A stretch of 6,343 nt of DNA, taken from assembly GCA_016179005.1 (NCBI GenBank), contig JACOSF010000021.1, forward strand, positions 1 to 6,343. The letters run 5' to 3'. Origin of the DNA: Acidobacteriota bacterium (GTDB lineage: Bacteria > Acidobacteriota > Terriglobia > Acidiferrales > UBA7541). The translations under genes were made by a program, and so were the position numbers. Shown piece by piece: positions 1-5,797 of the stretch. How positions within the stretch are numbered: position 1 is the first letter of the stretch; every line of letters starts with the position of its first letter. The notes under the pieces were generated by a model. That model made no database searches, was not told the DNA's origin, and saw only the letters and a list, made by a program, of their open reading frames with translations.

Positions 1-968
1 TTTTCCCGGCCGACCATCCTTGCGGCCGCAGGTTCGATGAGGCCGCCAGACTGCTGGACCGCGTGGATACGCTGGTGCAGTACAATGCAGAGAAACTCAC
101 TCTCTCGGCCGGCTTCCAGACCATCCAGCAAGACTTCAACCGGCGCGGAGTCGGGAGCAACAGCCATGACCCGCTCAACTTCCTGACAGGTACTACAAAG
201 CCTTATTACCTGTATGGCGCGTTGAAGGACCTTTCCTACATCTACACCTTCGATGCGACCTACGCGTTCTCGCCGGCGGTATCACTGTTCGCCGAGTATA
301 CGCACGAGCGGTACTACAAGAGAATGATCTCGCGGAACCGCAGTCCCTTTGCAACCGCAGCTCCCTTCTGTTCAGCCGGCGGTTGTGACAGCGCCAACAA
401 CGACTGGGAGAGCACATACCGAGACTTGTTTGACACCTACGCCGCAGGCGCGGACCTCTATCTTCGGAAAAAAGTCTACCTGACGACGTACTACTCTCTG
501 TCGGCGGGCAAAGGCCTGGTAGGTTCGCGATTCCTGGGCGATTCGACTCGGCTTACCACAGGCGATCCCGACAAGTTCATCCTAGTTGGGGCCTCGGCAG
601 CCGTGCCCTACCCGAACACGACCACCCGGATTCACGAATTTACGGTCGTCCTCAAGTACAAGCTCACGGCGAACCTCATGCCGAAGCTGGAGTACAGTTA
701 CCAGCAATTTGACAACAAAGATTACCAGACGTCGCCCATGACGCCGTACATGGGCTGCATCAGTCCGGCCACTGGCACTCTGGTGAACGGCTGCCCTGTG
801 AGGATGCTGACCGGCTCGACTTCTCCTAACCCGACATTCACCCCCAGCCCGTTCTATCCGTACTCCGTGGTCGGCGATACGTCGGCGGCCCGGTACATTT
901 TCCTGGGCGCGGATCAACCTTCGCACCACGTCCACATCATCTCGGCCAAACTCGAATATCGCTTCTAA
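1..968 (+). CDS. MtrB/PioB-like outer-membrane beta-barrel protein, C-terminal part (5' truncated)
   Basis: The reading frame is open from the left edge (first full codon at position 3) to a TAA at 966-968, so the gene begins upstream. The GTG at 63 is only an internal codon. The visible ~320 residues show alternating hydrophobic/polar, aromatic-rich strands (Tyr-rich stretches around 210-310, 430-510, 640-710) joined by polar loops, and the protein ends in LEYRF, the C-terminal aromatic signature recognised by the BAM machinery. An early FDEAARLLDR-VDTLVQY-like segment and the C-terminal His/Tyr strand resemble the MtrB/PioB family, whose barrels hold a periplasmic multihaem cytochrome and let electrons cross the outer membrane. 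The diagnostic N-terminus and any partner cytochrome lie outside the window. Loops carry two cysteine pairs (codons 369 and 384; 756 and 792). The family call is by recognition; a generic porin is the alternative. Confidence 0.72.
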   Translation, partial: FPADHPCGRRFDEAARLLDRVDTLVQYNAEKLTLSAGFQTIQQDFNRRGVGSNSHDPLNFLTGTTKPYYLYGALKDLSYIYTFDATYAFSPAVSLFAEYTHERYYKRMISRNRSPFATAAPFCSAGGCDSANNDWESTYRDLFDTYAAGADLYLRKKVYLTTYYSLSAGKGLVGSRFLGDSTRLTTGDPDKFILVGASAAVPYPNTTTRIHEFTVVLKYKLTANLMPKLEYSYQQFDNKDYQTSPMTPYMGCISPATGTLVNGCPVRMLTGSTSPNPTFTPSPFYPYSVVGDTSAARYIFLGADQPSHHVHIISAKLEYRF

Positions 969-978
969 ACTGCCGGTT

Positions 979-1011
979 TCCGGAGAGGGGATCAACCATC
1001 CCCTCTCCGGA
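979..1011. terminator. Hairpin between convergent genes, possible bidirectional terminator
   Basis: A perfect 13-bp inverted repeat (arms 980-992 and 998-1010, loop CAACC), extendable by the 979/1011 T-A pair, starts 11 bases after the barrel gene stop and ends 30 bases from the stop of the minus-strand response regulator. Position between convergent genes and stem strength support transcription termination in both directions. No clear T-run follows on either strand, so it may act as a weak or Rho-assisted terminator, or as a 3'-end stabiliser. Confidence 0.6.
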
Positions 1012-1040
1012 TTCCGCATTCCTCCACTAGCGCTGCGGGC

Positions 1041-1466
1041 TTACGAATTGGCGAGCAGGCGGCGGACTTTGTCCACCAGCAACTGCGCGTCGAACACCGG
1101 TTTTTCGAGGTAGTCGTCGGCGCCAGAGGCGGCCAGCATATTCTCGCGGTCGCCGGACATGGCGTGGGCCGTAGAGAGCAAAATGGGAAGGGAGCGGCCC
1201 GCGGCGGCGGCCGCCTGCTTCACTAGCTGCGCCAACTCCACACCGTCAATCAGCCGCCCCTGCCAGTGCGCGTTGGCCAGCGAGACATCCAGCACGGCCA
1301 TGTGCACCCGCCCGGCTTCCACGTCGGCCAGGATCCGCGGCACGTCCTCCGTCACCACGCACGCGAAATTTCCCGCGCGCTCCAGCGCCATGCGGTAGAA
1401 CTTCGCCACCAGCGCGTGGTCTTCCACAATGAGGATGGTCTTGGAATCGGACTGCGCAGGAGTCAT
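1041..1466 (-). CDS. Stand-alone receiver-domain response regulator (CheY-like)
   Basis: This 141-residue protein is one receiver domain with no output domain. The expected residues are present: acidic pair E15-D16 after the first strand (TILIVED), phosphoacceptor D60 in AVLDVS, switch T98 in LLSTAHA, and K121-P122 in the YLEKP motif. The loop after D60 is about six residues longer than in CheY (14 residues from D60 to G74) and lacks the usual proline, a deviation that could shape partner specificity. Its ATG (1464-1466) overlaps the TGA of the globin-coupled kinase as ATGA, so the two are probably translationally coupled and form a cognate pair. It may pass phosphate to another protein, act by protein-protein contact, or serve as a phosphate sink for the kinase. 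The target cannot be read from the sequence. Confidence 0.9.
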   Translation of the reverse strand: MTPAQSDSKTILIVEDHALVAKFYRMALERAGNFACVVTEDVPRILADVEAGRVHMAVLDVSLANAHWQGRLIDGVELAQLVKQAAAAAGRSLPILLSTAHAMSGDRENMLAASGADDYLEKPVFDAQLLVDKVRRLLANS

Positions 1467-2716
1467 TTGCGCACCCGCGCCGCGGGTTTTTCATGCGCGA
1501 ACGGCGCAACTTGTTCCGCTTGGTTCGGGGCAAGCGGAAGGGTGAACCACACCGTCGTGCCGCTGCCGGCGTCGCCGTTCTCGATGCCGATGGCGCCGCC
1601 CATGATCTGCACTAGCCGCCGGGAGATGGCCAGCCCCAGCCCGCTGCCGCCGTGGCGCGGGCCGGCCGAGCCCTGCACGAAGAGTTCAAAAACCGCTTCG
1701 CGTTTTTCTTCCTGGATGCCGACTCCCGTGTCCACCACTTCGAAGCGGAGGAATCCGTGCCCATCGGGCGCGGCCGGGGCGTCGGAGGCCGGCAAGACCC
1801 GCGCGCGGACGGAGACACGGCCAGCGGGCTCGCCGGGTGCGGCGGGCGGAGTGAACTTGACGGCATTGGAAAGCAGGTTCAAGAGAATCTGGCGGAAGCG
1901 CACTTCGTCCGCGCGCACGAGCGGGAGTTCTGTATTGCGGGTTTCGTCGCAGAGCTCCAGGCTTTTCTCGTGGGCGGGAATGGTGATCAGCGGCAAAGTG
2001 GAATCGAGAACCTCGCGCGGGTCCACGTCTTCCACGCGCACAGCCATGCGCCCGGCCTCGATGCGTCCGATGTCGAGGATGTCGTTGACCAGGCCCAGGA
2101 GGTGCTGGGCGCTGGAGAAAACGTCGCGCAGCAGCTCGCGCTCTTCGTCACGCGTCTTGGTGAGCCCGTCGAGGATCAGCTTGGTAAACCCGAGAATGGA
2201 ATTCAGCGGCGTGCGCAGCTCGTGGGAAACCTGGGCGAGGAATTCGTCCTTACTGCGGCTGGCCTCGGCGAGGTCGCGGTTGGCGCGCTCGAGGTGTTCG
2301 TTGAGCGCGCGCAGGTTCTGCATCGAGGCGTGCATGTAGGACTCGCACATCAGGTTCAAGTCGAGGTCGAGCATCTTGCTGACGGCGCGCGCATAGCGCA
2401 GGCGGACGTCGCTGGCGGGGAATTCCAGCAGCAGGCACTCGGAGAGGAATGCGCGCACGATGCCCATGGCGCTGATCACGTATTTCTGTTCGAGCCCGAC
2501 GCGCACGTGGCGGTAGCCAATCTGGTAGCGCTCCTCGGCATAGGCATGGTCGTACACTCCGCAAAACAGCGCCTTTGCCCAGGCCTGCAAAGTTTGTTTC
2601 AGGCGGGCAATCTGCGCATCGCCGCCGCTGAACACGCGGAAGGCGTTGGGATGATGGGGAATCTGGGAGTAGAATCGTTCGGCCAGTTCGGGAAGATACT
2701 TTTCCAATGCTTCCAT
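1463..2716 (-). CDS. Globin-coupled sensor histidine kinase (haem-based oxygen/redox sensor)
   Basis: The predicted protein is 417 residues and soluble, with no membrane segment. Residues 1-130 match a protoglobin/globin-coupled-sensor domain: F15-Y16 fits the distal B-helix tyrosine and H70, in the RHVRVGL motif, fits the proximal haem histidine. The 54-residue Y-H spacing equals what I recall for AfGcHK of Anaeromyxobacter (Y45/H99). A helical linker (about 130-155) leads to a HisKA domain with phosphoacceptor H165 (SHELRTP) and a HATPase_c domain with N-box N280-N284, G1 box D329-G333 (DTGVGI) and G2 box near G357-G361. Autophosphorylation of H165 should depend on haem ligand or redox state. 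The start at 2716 is uncertain: it leaves no A-helix and has a weak ribosome site. An in-frame ATG at 2809 would give Y47/H101 but its extra 31 residues do not look globin-like. The frame stays open far upstream (to 4915), but that stretch is antisense shadow. The gene is followed, with ATGA overlap, by a receiver protein. Confidence 0.88.
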   Translation of the reverse strand: MEALEKYLPELAERFYSQIPHHPNAFRVFSGGDAQIARLKQTLQAWAKALFCGVYDHAYAEERYQIGYRHVRVGLEQKYVISAMGIVRAFLSECLLLEFPASDVRLRYARAVSKMLDLDLNLMCESYMHASMQNLRALNEHLERANRDLAEASRSKDEFLAQVSHELRTPLNSILGFTKLILDGLTKTRDEERELLRDVFSSAQHLLGLVNDILDIGRIEAGRMAVRVEDVDPREVLDSTLPLITIPAHEKSLELCDETRNTELPLVRADEVRFRQILLNLLSNAVKFTPPAAPGEPAGRVSVRARVLPASDAPAAPDGHGFLRFEVVDTGVGIQEEKREAVFELFVQGSAGPRHGGSGLGLAISRRLVQIMGGAIGIENGDAGSGTTVWFTLPLAPNQAEQVAPFAHEKPAARVRK

Positions 2717-2821
2717 GGAGGTCCGTTCCCGGGATGATCCGACTGCCCGAACGCGGTGCAGCGAAAGAATGTTAGCACGGAATCCGCGCGGGAGAAGCGC
2801 GGTCCCCATGAGGCGCAACGC
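2717..2821. promoter_or_regulatory. Divergent intergenic region between the two two-component operons
   Basis: This 105-bp gap separates the start codons of two kinase genes that point away from each other, so promoters for both operons must lie here or inside the neighbouring coding ends. No good -35/-10 or -24/-12 pair is recognisable on either strand. The visible structure is a 6-bp inverted repeat CCGCGC/GCGCGG (2784-2789 and 2797-2802, 7-base spacer) about 20 bases before the plus-strand kinase start, which could be an operator or a leader hairpin. GAGG at 2810-2813, eight bases before ATG 2822, is a good Shine-Dalgarno and supports that start over the upstream GTG at 2756. Confidence 0.55.
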
Positions 2822-3892
2822 ATGAACGAAGTGCGCGTGAGCTTGCGGTTGAAGGCTATTCTGCCGGTGGCGGCGGTGTTGCTGGCGGGCCTGGTGGTGT
2901 TCGTCTGGGTGTCGCTTTCCTTCGAGGACCCCGAGCGGCGCAGCGTGATTGCCGTGGCGGCGGCGGGTGCGGTGGCCATCTGCGCGGCGCTGCTGGTGGT
3001 GATCGCGGTGCTGGTGCAGCGCCCGCTGATCGAATTGCAGGAAAAGATTGCGCTGTTGCGCGACGGCAACCTGACGGTTTCTGTCGGCTTTGCCGGGCGC
3101 AACGACGAAATCGGCGATTTGGGCCGGAACTTCAACGACATGGTGCGGCAGTTGCGCGAAAGCCGCGAGGAAATCCAGCGGTTGCACCGCACGCAGATGT
3201 CCCGCGCCGAACACTTGGCCACCCTGGGCGAGCTGGCCGCGGGGTTGGCGCACGAGATCCGCAACCCGCTCGCGGGCATCGCCGGCGTGATCGAGATCAT
3301 CGGGCGCGACCTGCCCGCGGGCAGCCCCGGCCGCGATGTCCTGAAGGAAGTGCAGCAGGAAGTGCTGCACATCAAGCGCATTCTCTCCGAGTTGCTGGAT
3401 TACGCGCGGCCGCGCAAGCCGGAGTTCCGCCCCGCCAACTTGAACGATTCCGCCGAGCACGCCGTGAACCTCGCCCGGCAGCAGGCGCTTTCCCGTCCGG
3501 TGGAAATTTCGCTGGAGAAAGCAACGGGTTTGCCGCCAGTGGAGCACGACGCTGGGCAGATGCAGCAAGTGCTGCTGAACTTGTTGTTGAATGCGCTGCA
3601 AGCGATTGACGGCGCGGGAAAGGTCCGCGTGCAGATTGTTTCCCACGATGACCAGGCGCTGGTGAGCGTCACCGACACGGGCCGTGGCATCGCGCCTGAA
3701 CACTTGCCCAACATTTTCCGGCCGTTCTTCACCACCAAAGGACAGGGCACCGGCCTGGGGCTTTCGCTGGCGCGCCGCGTGGTGGAAGACCACGGGGGAA
3801 AGATCGAAGTAACCAGCCAGCCCGGCCAGGGCACACAGTTCCTCATCTGGCTGCCCTTCCGCCGGCCCGCCTCGCCGCCCGCCGCAGAGTGA
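2822..3892 (+). CDS. Membrane-bound NtrB-like sensor histidine kinase with HAMP domain
   Basis: This 356-residue kinase has two N-terminal hydrophobic segments (about 12-33 and 42-65) separated by only about eight polar residues, so there is almost no periplasmic sensor. A HAMP-like linker follows (about 66-118, with the NDEIGDLGRNFNDM motif), then a HisKA domain with phosphoacceptor H144 (GLAHEIRNPL, the NtrB/ZraS-type H-box) and HATPase_c with N-box N253-N257, G1 D285-G289 (DTGRGI), F-box FRPFFTTK (299-306) and G2 GTGLGLS (309-315). ATG 2822 is chosen over GTG 2756 because of the GAGG ribosome site and because the extra N-terminus would precede the first membrane helix without any family resemblance. 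The sigma54 activator follows 24 bases later in the same frame, so this kinase should phosphorylate that regulator. The signal is unknown; membrane state or a cytoplasmic partner is more likely than a periplasmic ligand. Confidence 0.9.
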   Translation: MNEVRVSLRLKAILPVAAVLLAGLVVFVWVSLSFEDPERRSVIAVAAAGAVAICAALLVVIAVLVQRPLIELQEKIALLRDGNLTVSVGFAGRNDEIGDLGRNFNDMVRQLRESREEIQRLHRTQMSRAEHLATLGELAAGLAHEIRNPLAGIAGVIEIIGRDLPAGSPGRDVLKEVQQEVLHIKRILSELLDYARPRKPEFRPANLNDSAEHAVNLARQQALSRPVEISLEKATGLPPVEHDAGQMQQVLLNLLLNALQAIDGAGKVRVQIVSHDDQALVSVTDTGRGIAPEHLPNIFRPFFTTKGQGTGLGLSLARRVVEDHGGKIEVTSQPGQGTQFLIWLPFRRPASPPAAE

Positions 3893-3916
3893 CCATTTCG
3901 TAGTAAAGTAGCTAGG

Positions 3917-5389
3917 ATGGCCAAAGAGCGCATCCTGATTGTGGACGACGAGCGGCTGGTGCGCTGGTCGCTCAAGCAGAAGTGCGAGGAGTGGGGCTAC
4001 GTGCCGGTGGAAGCCGAAGACGGCGGCACCGCGCTGCGCCTGGCCCATAGCGACCCACCCGACCTGATGTTGCTCGACGTGCGCCTGCCGGACATGAGCG
4101 GGCTCGAGGTGCTGGAGAAACTGAAACAGAGCGGCGAAGCTCGCGGCGTGATCATGATGACCGCCGACCCGCAACTCGACGACGTGAAGGCGGCCATCAA
4201 GATGGGCGCCTACGATTTCGTCGGCAAGCCGCTGGACTTCGACGAACTGGCTCTGACGCTGCAGAACGCGCTGGAGGCCACGCGGCTGCGCACGGAAGTG
4301 GAATCGCTGCGCGGCGAAGTCCGCCGGCGCACCGGCTACCACGACGTGGTCGGCGTCAGCCGCAAGATGACCGAGCTGATGGGCTTCGTGCGCAAGGTGG
4401 CCTCCAGCGAAGCCACCACCATCCTCGTCCAGGGCGAAAGCGGTACCGGCAAGGACCTCATTGCCAAAGCCATCCACTACCAGAGTTCGCGGCAGGACCG
4501 CGCGTTTGTGGCCATCAACTGCTCGGCCATCCCCGAAACGCTGATGGAGACGGAACTCTTCGGCCACGAAAAAGGCTCCTTCACCGACGCCAAGGCGATG
4601 AAGAAGGGCCTCTTCGAAGTTTCCGACGGCGGCACGCTCTTTCTCGACGAAATCGGCGAGATCTCGCAATTCCTGCAGGCCAAGCTGCTGCGCGTGCTGG
4701 AAGACCAGGTGATCCGCCGCGTGGGCGGTGTGCGCGATATGCAGGTGGACGTGCGCGTGATCGCCGCCTCCAACCGCGACCTGGAGCGCGCCGTGCGCGA
4801 GGGCCACTTCCGCCAGGACCTCTATTACCGCCTGGCGATTATTTCCATCTACATTCCTCCTCTGCGCGAGCGCCGCGAAGACATGATGCCGCTGGTGGAC
4901 TTCTTCATTGACCACTACAACCGCAAGTTCCGCAAATCGGTGCGCGGGCTGGGCGACGAGACGCGCCGCCTGCTGATTAACTACGACTGGCCGGGCAACG
5001 TCCGCGAGCTGAAGAACGCCATCGAGCGCGCTATGATTCTCGAAGAAGAGCCGGTGCTGCGGCCGGTCTATCTGCCGTTCTCAGTGGTGCAGCCGCACTC
5101 GGGCGTCACCGCGTTCGAACATACCTCCTCGCCGCACGGCGGCGGGCAGCCGCTGGCCGAAGGACGCTGGCTGCCGCCGCTTTCGATTCCCGAAGGCGGC
5201 ACGTCGCTCGAAGAAGTGGAGCGCGCGCTGGTGGAACTCGCGCTGCGCCAGGCCGGCGGCAACCAGACGCACGCCGCGCGGTTGCTGGACATCAGCCGCG
5301 ACGCCCTGCGCTACAAAATGAAAAAGTTCGGCCTGATGCACGCCGACGAGGAATCCGCCACCGCCGACACCCCGCAATCCGAAGCGTAA
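3917..5389 (+). CDS. NtrC-family sigma54-dependent response regulator
   Basis: This 490-residue protein has the full three-domain layout. The receiver domain (about 4-120) has D10-D11, phosphoacceptor D54 (LLDVRLPD), T82 and K104-P105. The AAA+ sigma54-interaction domain (about 144-375) has Walker A GESGTGKD (173-180), the sigma54-contact loop GSFTDA (220-225, a variant of GAFTGA), Walker B LFLDE (241-245), the FRQDLYYRL segment (298-306), PLRER and WPGNVREL (358-365). After a Gly/Pro-rich linker comes a Fis-type helix-turn-helix (about 431-473, ending in RYKMKKFGL). Once phosphorylated by the upstream kinase it should oligomerise on an enhancer and drive ATP-dependent opening of sigma54 promoters. 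ATG 3917 is the first start after the kinase stop; the ribosome site is poor (TAGG directly adjacent), consistent with translational coupling. Targets are unknown; ZraR/HydG- or AtoC-like labels would be guesses. Confidence 0.95.
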   Translation: MAKERILIVDDERLVRWSLKQKCEEWGYVPVEAEDGGTALRLAHSDPPDLMLLDVRLPDMSGLEVLEKLKQSGEARGVIMMTADPQLDDVKAAIKMGAYDFVGKPLDFDELALTLQNALEATRLRTEVESLRGEVRRRTGYHDVVGVSRKMTELMGFVRKVASSEATTILVQGESGTGKDLIAKAIHYQSSRQDRAFVAINCSAIPETLMETELFGHEKGSFTDAKAMKKGLFEVSDGGTLFLDEIGEISQFLQAKLLRVLEDQVIRRVGGVRDMQVDVRVIAASNRDLERAVREGHFRQDLYYRLAIISIYIPPLRERREDMMPLVDFFIDHYNRKFRKSVRGLGDETRRLLINYDWPGNVRELKNAIERAMILEEEPVLRPVYLPFSVVQPHSGVTAFEHTSSPHGGGQPLAEGRWLPPLSIPEGGTSLEEVERALVELALRQAGGNQTHAARLLDISRDALRYKMKKFGLMHADEESATADTPQSEA

Positions 5390-5390
5390 A

Positions 5391-5417
5391 AGTAGCGCAG
5401 CCACTCTTGGCTGCGCT
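5391..5417. repeat. 27-bp palindromic repeat, copy 1
   Basis: This unit begins AGTAGCGCAGCC and contains a perfect 10-bp inverted repeat (5394-5403 with 5408-5417) around the loop CTCT. It starts one base after the stop codon of the NtrC-family gene and is identical to a second copy 52 bp downstream. Such hairpins directly after a gene can protect the mRNA 3' end. No T-run follows, so it is not a classic terminator by itself. Confidence 0.9.
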
Positions 5418-5442
5418 CTAACTGCCAACCTCGCCGCCGAAG

Positions 5443-5469
5443 AGTAGCGCAGCCACTCTTGGCTGCGCT
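5443..5469. repeat. 27-bp palindromic repeat, copy 2
   Basis: This is identical over all 27 bases to the unit at 5391-5417, in the same orientation, with stem 5446-5455/5460-5469 and loop CTCT. The 25 bases between the copies are unrelated. Exact identity outside coding sequence suggests recent duplication or dispersal of a short REP-like element. Confidence 0.9.
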
Positions 5470-5524
5470 TGATCCCGTGCACTCCCGTAGAGGCGGACCT
5501 GCCTGCCCTGAGGGAAATCTCAGC

Positions 5525-5568
5525 ACCTGTAGAGGCGCGCTTCAGCGCGGCAGGTTTCTTTCTTTTTT
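5525..5568 (+). terminator. Probable intrinsic terminator of the NtrB/NtrC-like operon
   Basis: A two-part stem (outer ACCTG 5525-5529 with CAGGT 5551-5555; inner CGCGCT 5536-5541 with AGCGCG 5544-5549; internal bulge TAGAGG) is followed at once by a T-rich tract at 5555-5568 that includes six consecutive T. This is the first palindrome after the regulator gene that has a T-run. The core also has the GTAG head (5529-5532) shared with the neighbouring palindromes. Confidence 0.6.
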
Positions 5569-5571
5569 CGA

Positions 5572-5618
5572 GCCCCGAGGCTCCAGCTCGTCCCGAGCAA
5601 ATGCGAGGGACCTCGGGG
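5572..5618. repeat. Long-armed imperfect palindrome
   Basis: CCCCGAGG at 5573-5580 is complementary to CCTCGGGG at 5611-5618. Inside lie GTCCC (5590-5594) and GGGAC (5607-5611), which can form an alternative inner stem. The element differs in sequence from its neighbours and could be a separate intergenic repeat type or part of a compound structure. Confidence 0.55.
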
Positions 5619-5650
5619 AACCGCCTATCTTTTTTCGTAGTTTGTGTAGC

Positions 5651-5686
5651 GGCAACCTGCGCGTCTTTGCGCAGGTTGCCATTTTT
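5651..5686 (+). terminator. Strong intrinsic terminator
   Basis: A perfect 12-bp stem (GGCAACCTGCGC 5651-5662 with GCGCAGGTTGCC 5669-5680) with loop GTCTTT is followed by ATTTTT (5681-5686). It is well formed for plus-strand termination and insulates the downstream promoter at 5798 from readthrough of the two-component operon. The stem is preceded by GTAG (5646-5649), as in the neighbouring palindromes. Confidence 0.82.
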
Positions 5687-5689
5687 CCT

Positions 5690-5713
5690 GTAGCACAGGC
5701 TTGTAGCCTGTGC
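5690..5713. repeat. GTAG-headed palindrome
   Basis: GTAG (5690-5693) leads into a perfect 9-bp inverted repeat GCACAGGCT (5693-5701) and AGCCTGTGC (5705-5713) with a 3-base loop TGT. No T-run follows. It shares the ACAGGCT core with the next unit at 5717-5741. Confidence 0.85.
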
Positions 5714-5716
5714 CCC

Positions 5717-5741
5717 GTAGGACAGGCTTTCTAGCCTGTCC
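5717..5741. repeat. GTAG-headed palindrome
   Basis: GTAG (5717-5720) leads into a perfect 9-bp inverted repeat GGACAGGCT (5720-5728) and AGCCTGTCC (5733-5741) with loop TTCT. Relative to the 5690-5713 unit, the outer base pairs differ in a compensated way (GC in one, GG with matching CC in the other), so pairing is kept while sequence changes. Confidence 0.85.
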
Positions 5742-5797
5742 GCCACCCAAGTGCTGCCAGGCACCTTTGGCGGCGCCTTCGCACGGCAAAATTCTCC

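Noticed and set aside
1266..2737. Long plus-strand frames opposite the globin kinase (357 and 361 residues)
   Set aside because: They are antisense to a gene with clear H, N, G1 and G2 boxes; their translations are Arg/Ser-rich or low in recognisable motifs and have no ribosome sites.
2756..2821. GTG 2756 as start of the membrane kinase
   Set aside because: ATG 2822 has a GAGG ribosome site at 8-base spacing, and the 22 extra residues have no membrane or domain features.
2717..4915. Minus-strand open frame continuing the globin kinase upstream to make a 1150-residue protein
   Set aside because: The extra ~730 residues are His/Ala/Gln-rich with no domain, and lie exactly antisense to the NtrB/NtrC-like genes, whose own frames carry full conserved motifs. 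It is a stop-poor shadow of GC-rich coding DNA.
5459..5734. Small plus-strand frames in the intergenic region
   Set aside because: They are composed of palindrome sequence and terminators; the repeated arms explain the frames.
5391..5741. CRISPR array
   Set aside because: Only two units are identical, spacing is irregular, the other units differ in sequence, and there are no cas genes.
5081..5764. Minus-strand 227-residue frame across the regulator 3' end and the palindrome region
   Set aside because: It runs through the palindromes and antisense to the Fis domain, with no domain and no promoter or ribosome site.
5755..5776. Possible sigma54 promoter around GGCACC-TTTGGCGGC
   Set aside because: The GG to GC distance is off by one and the -12 element lacks the TTGC form.
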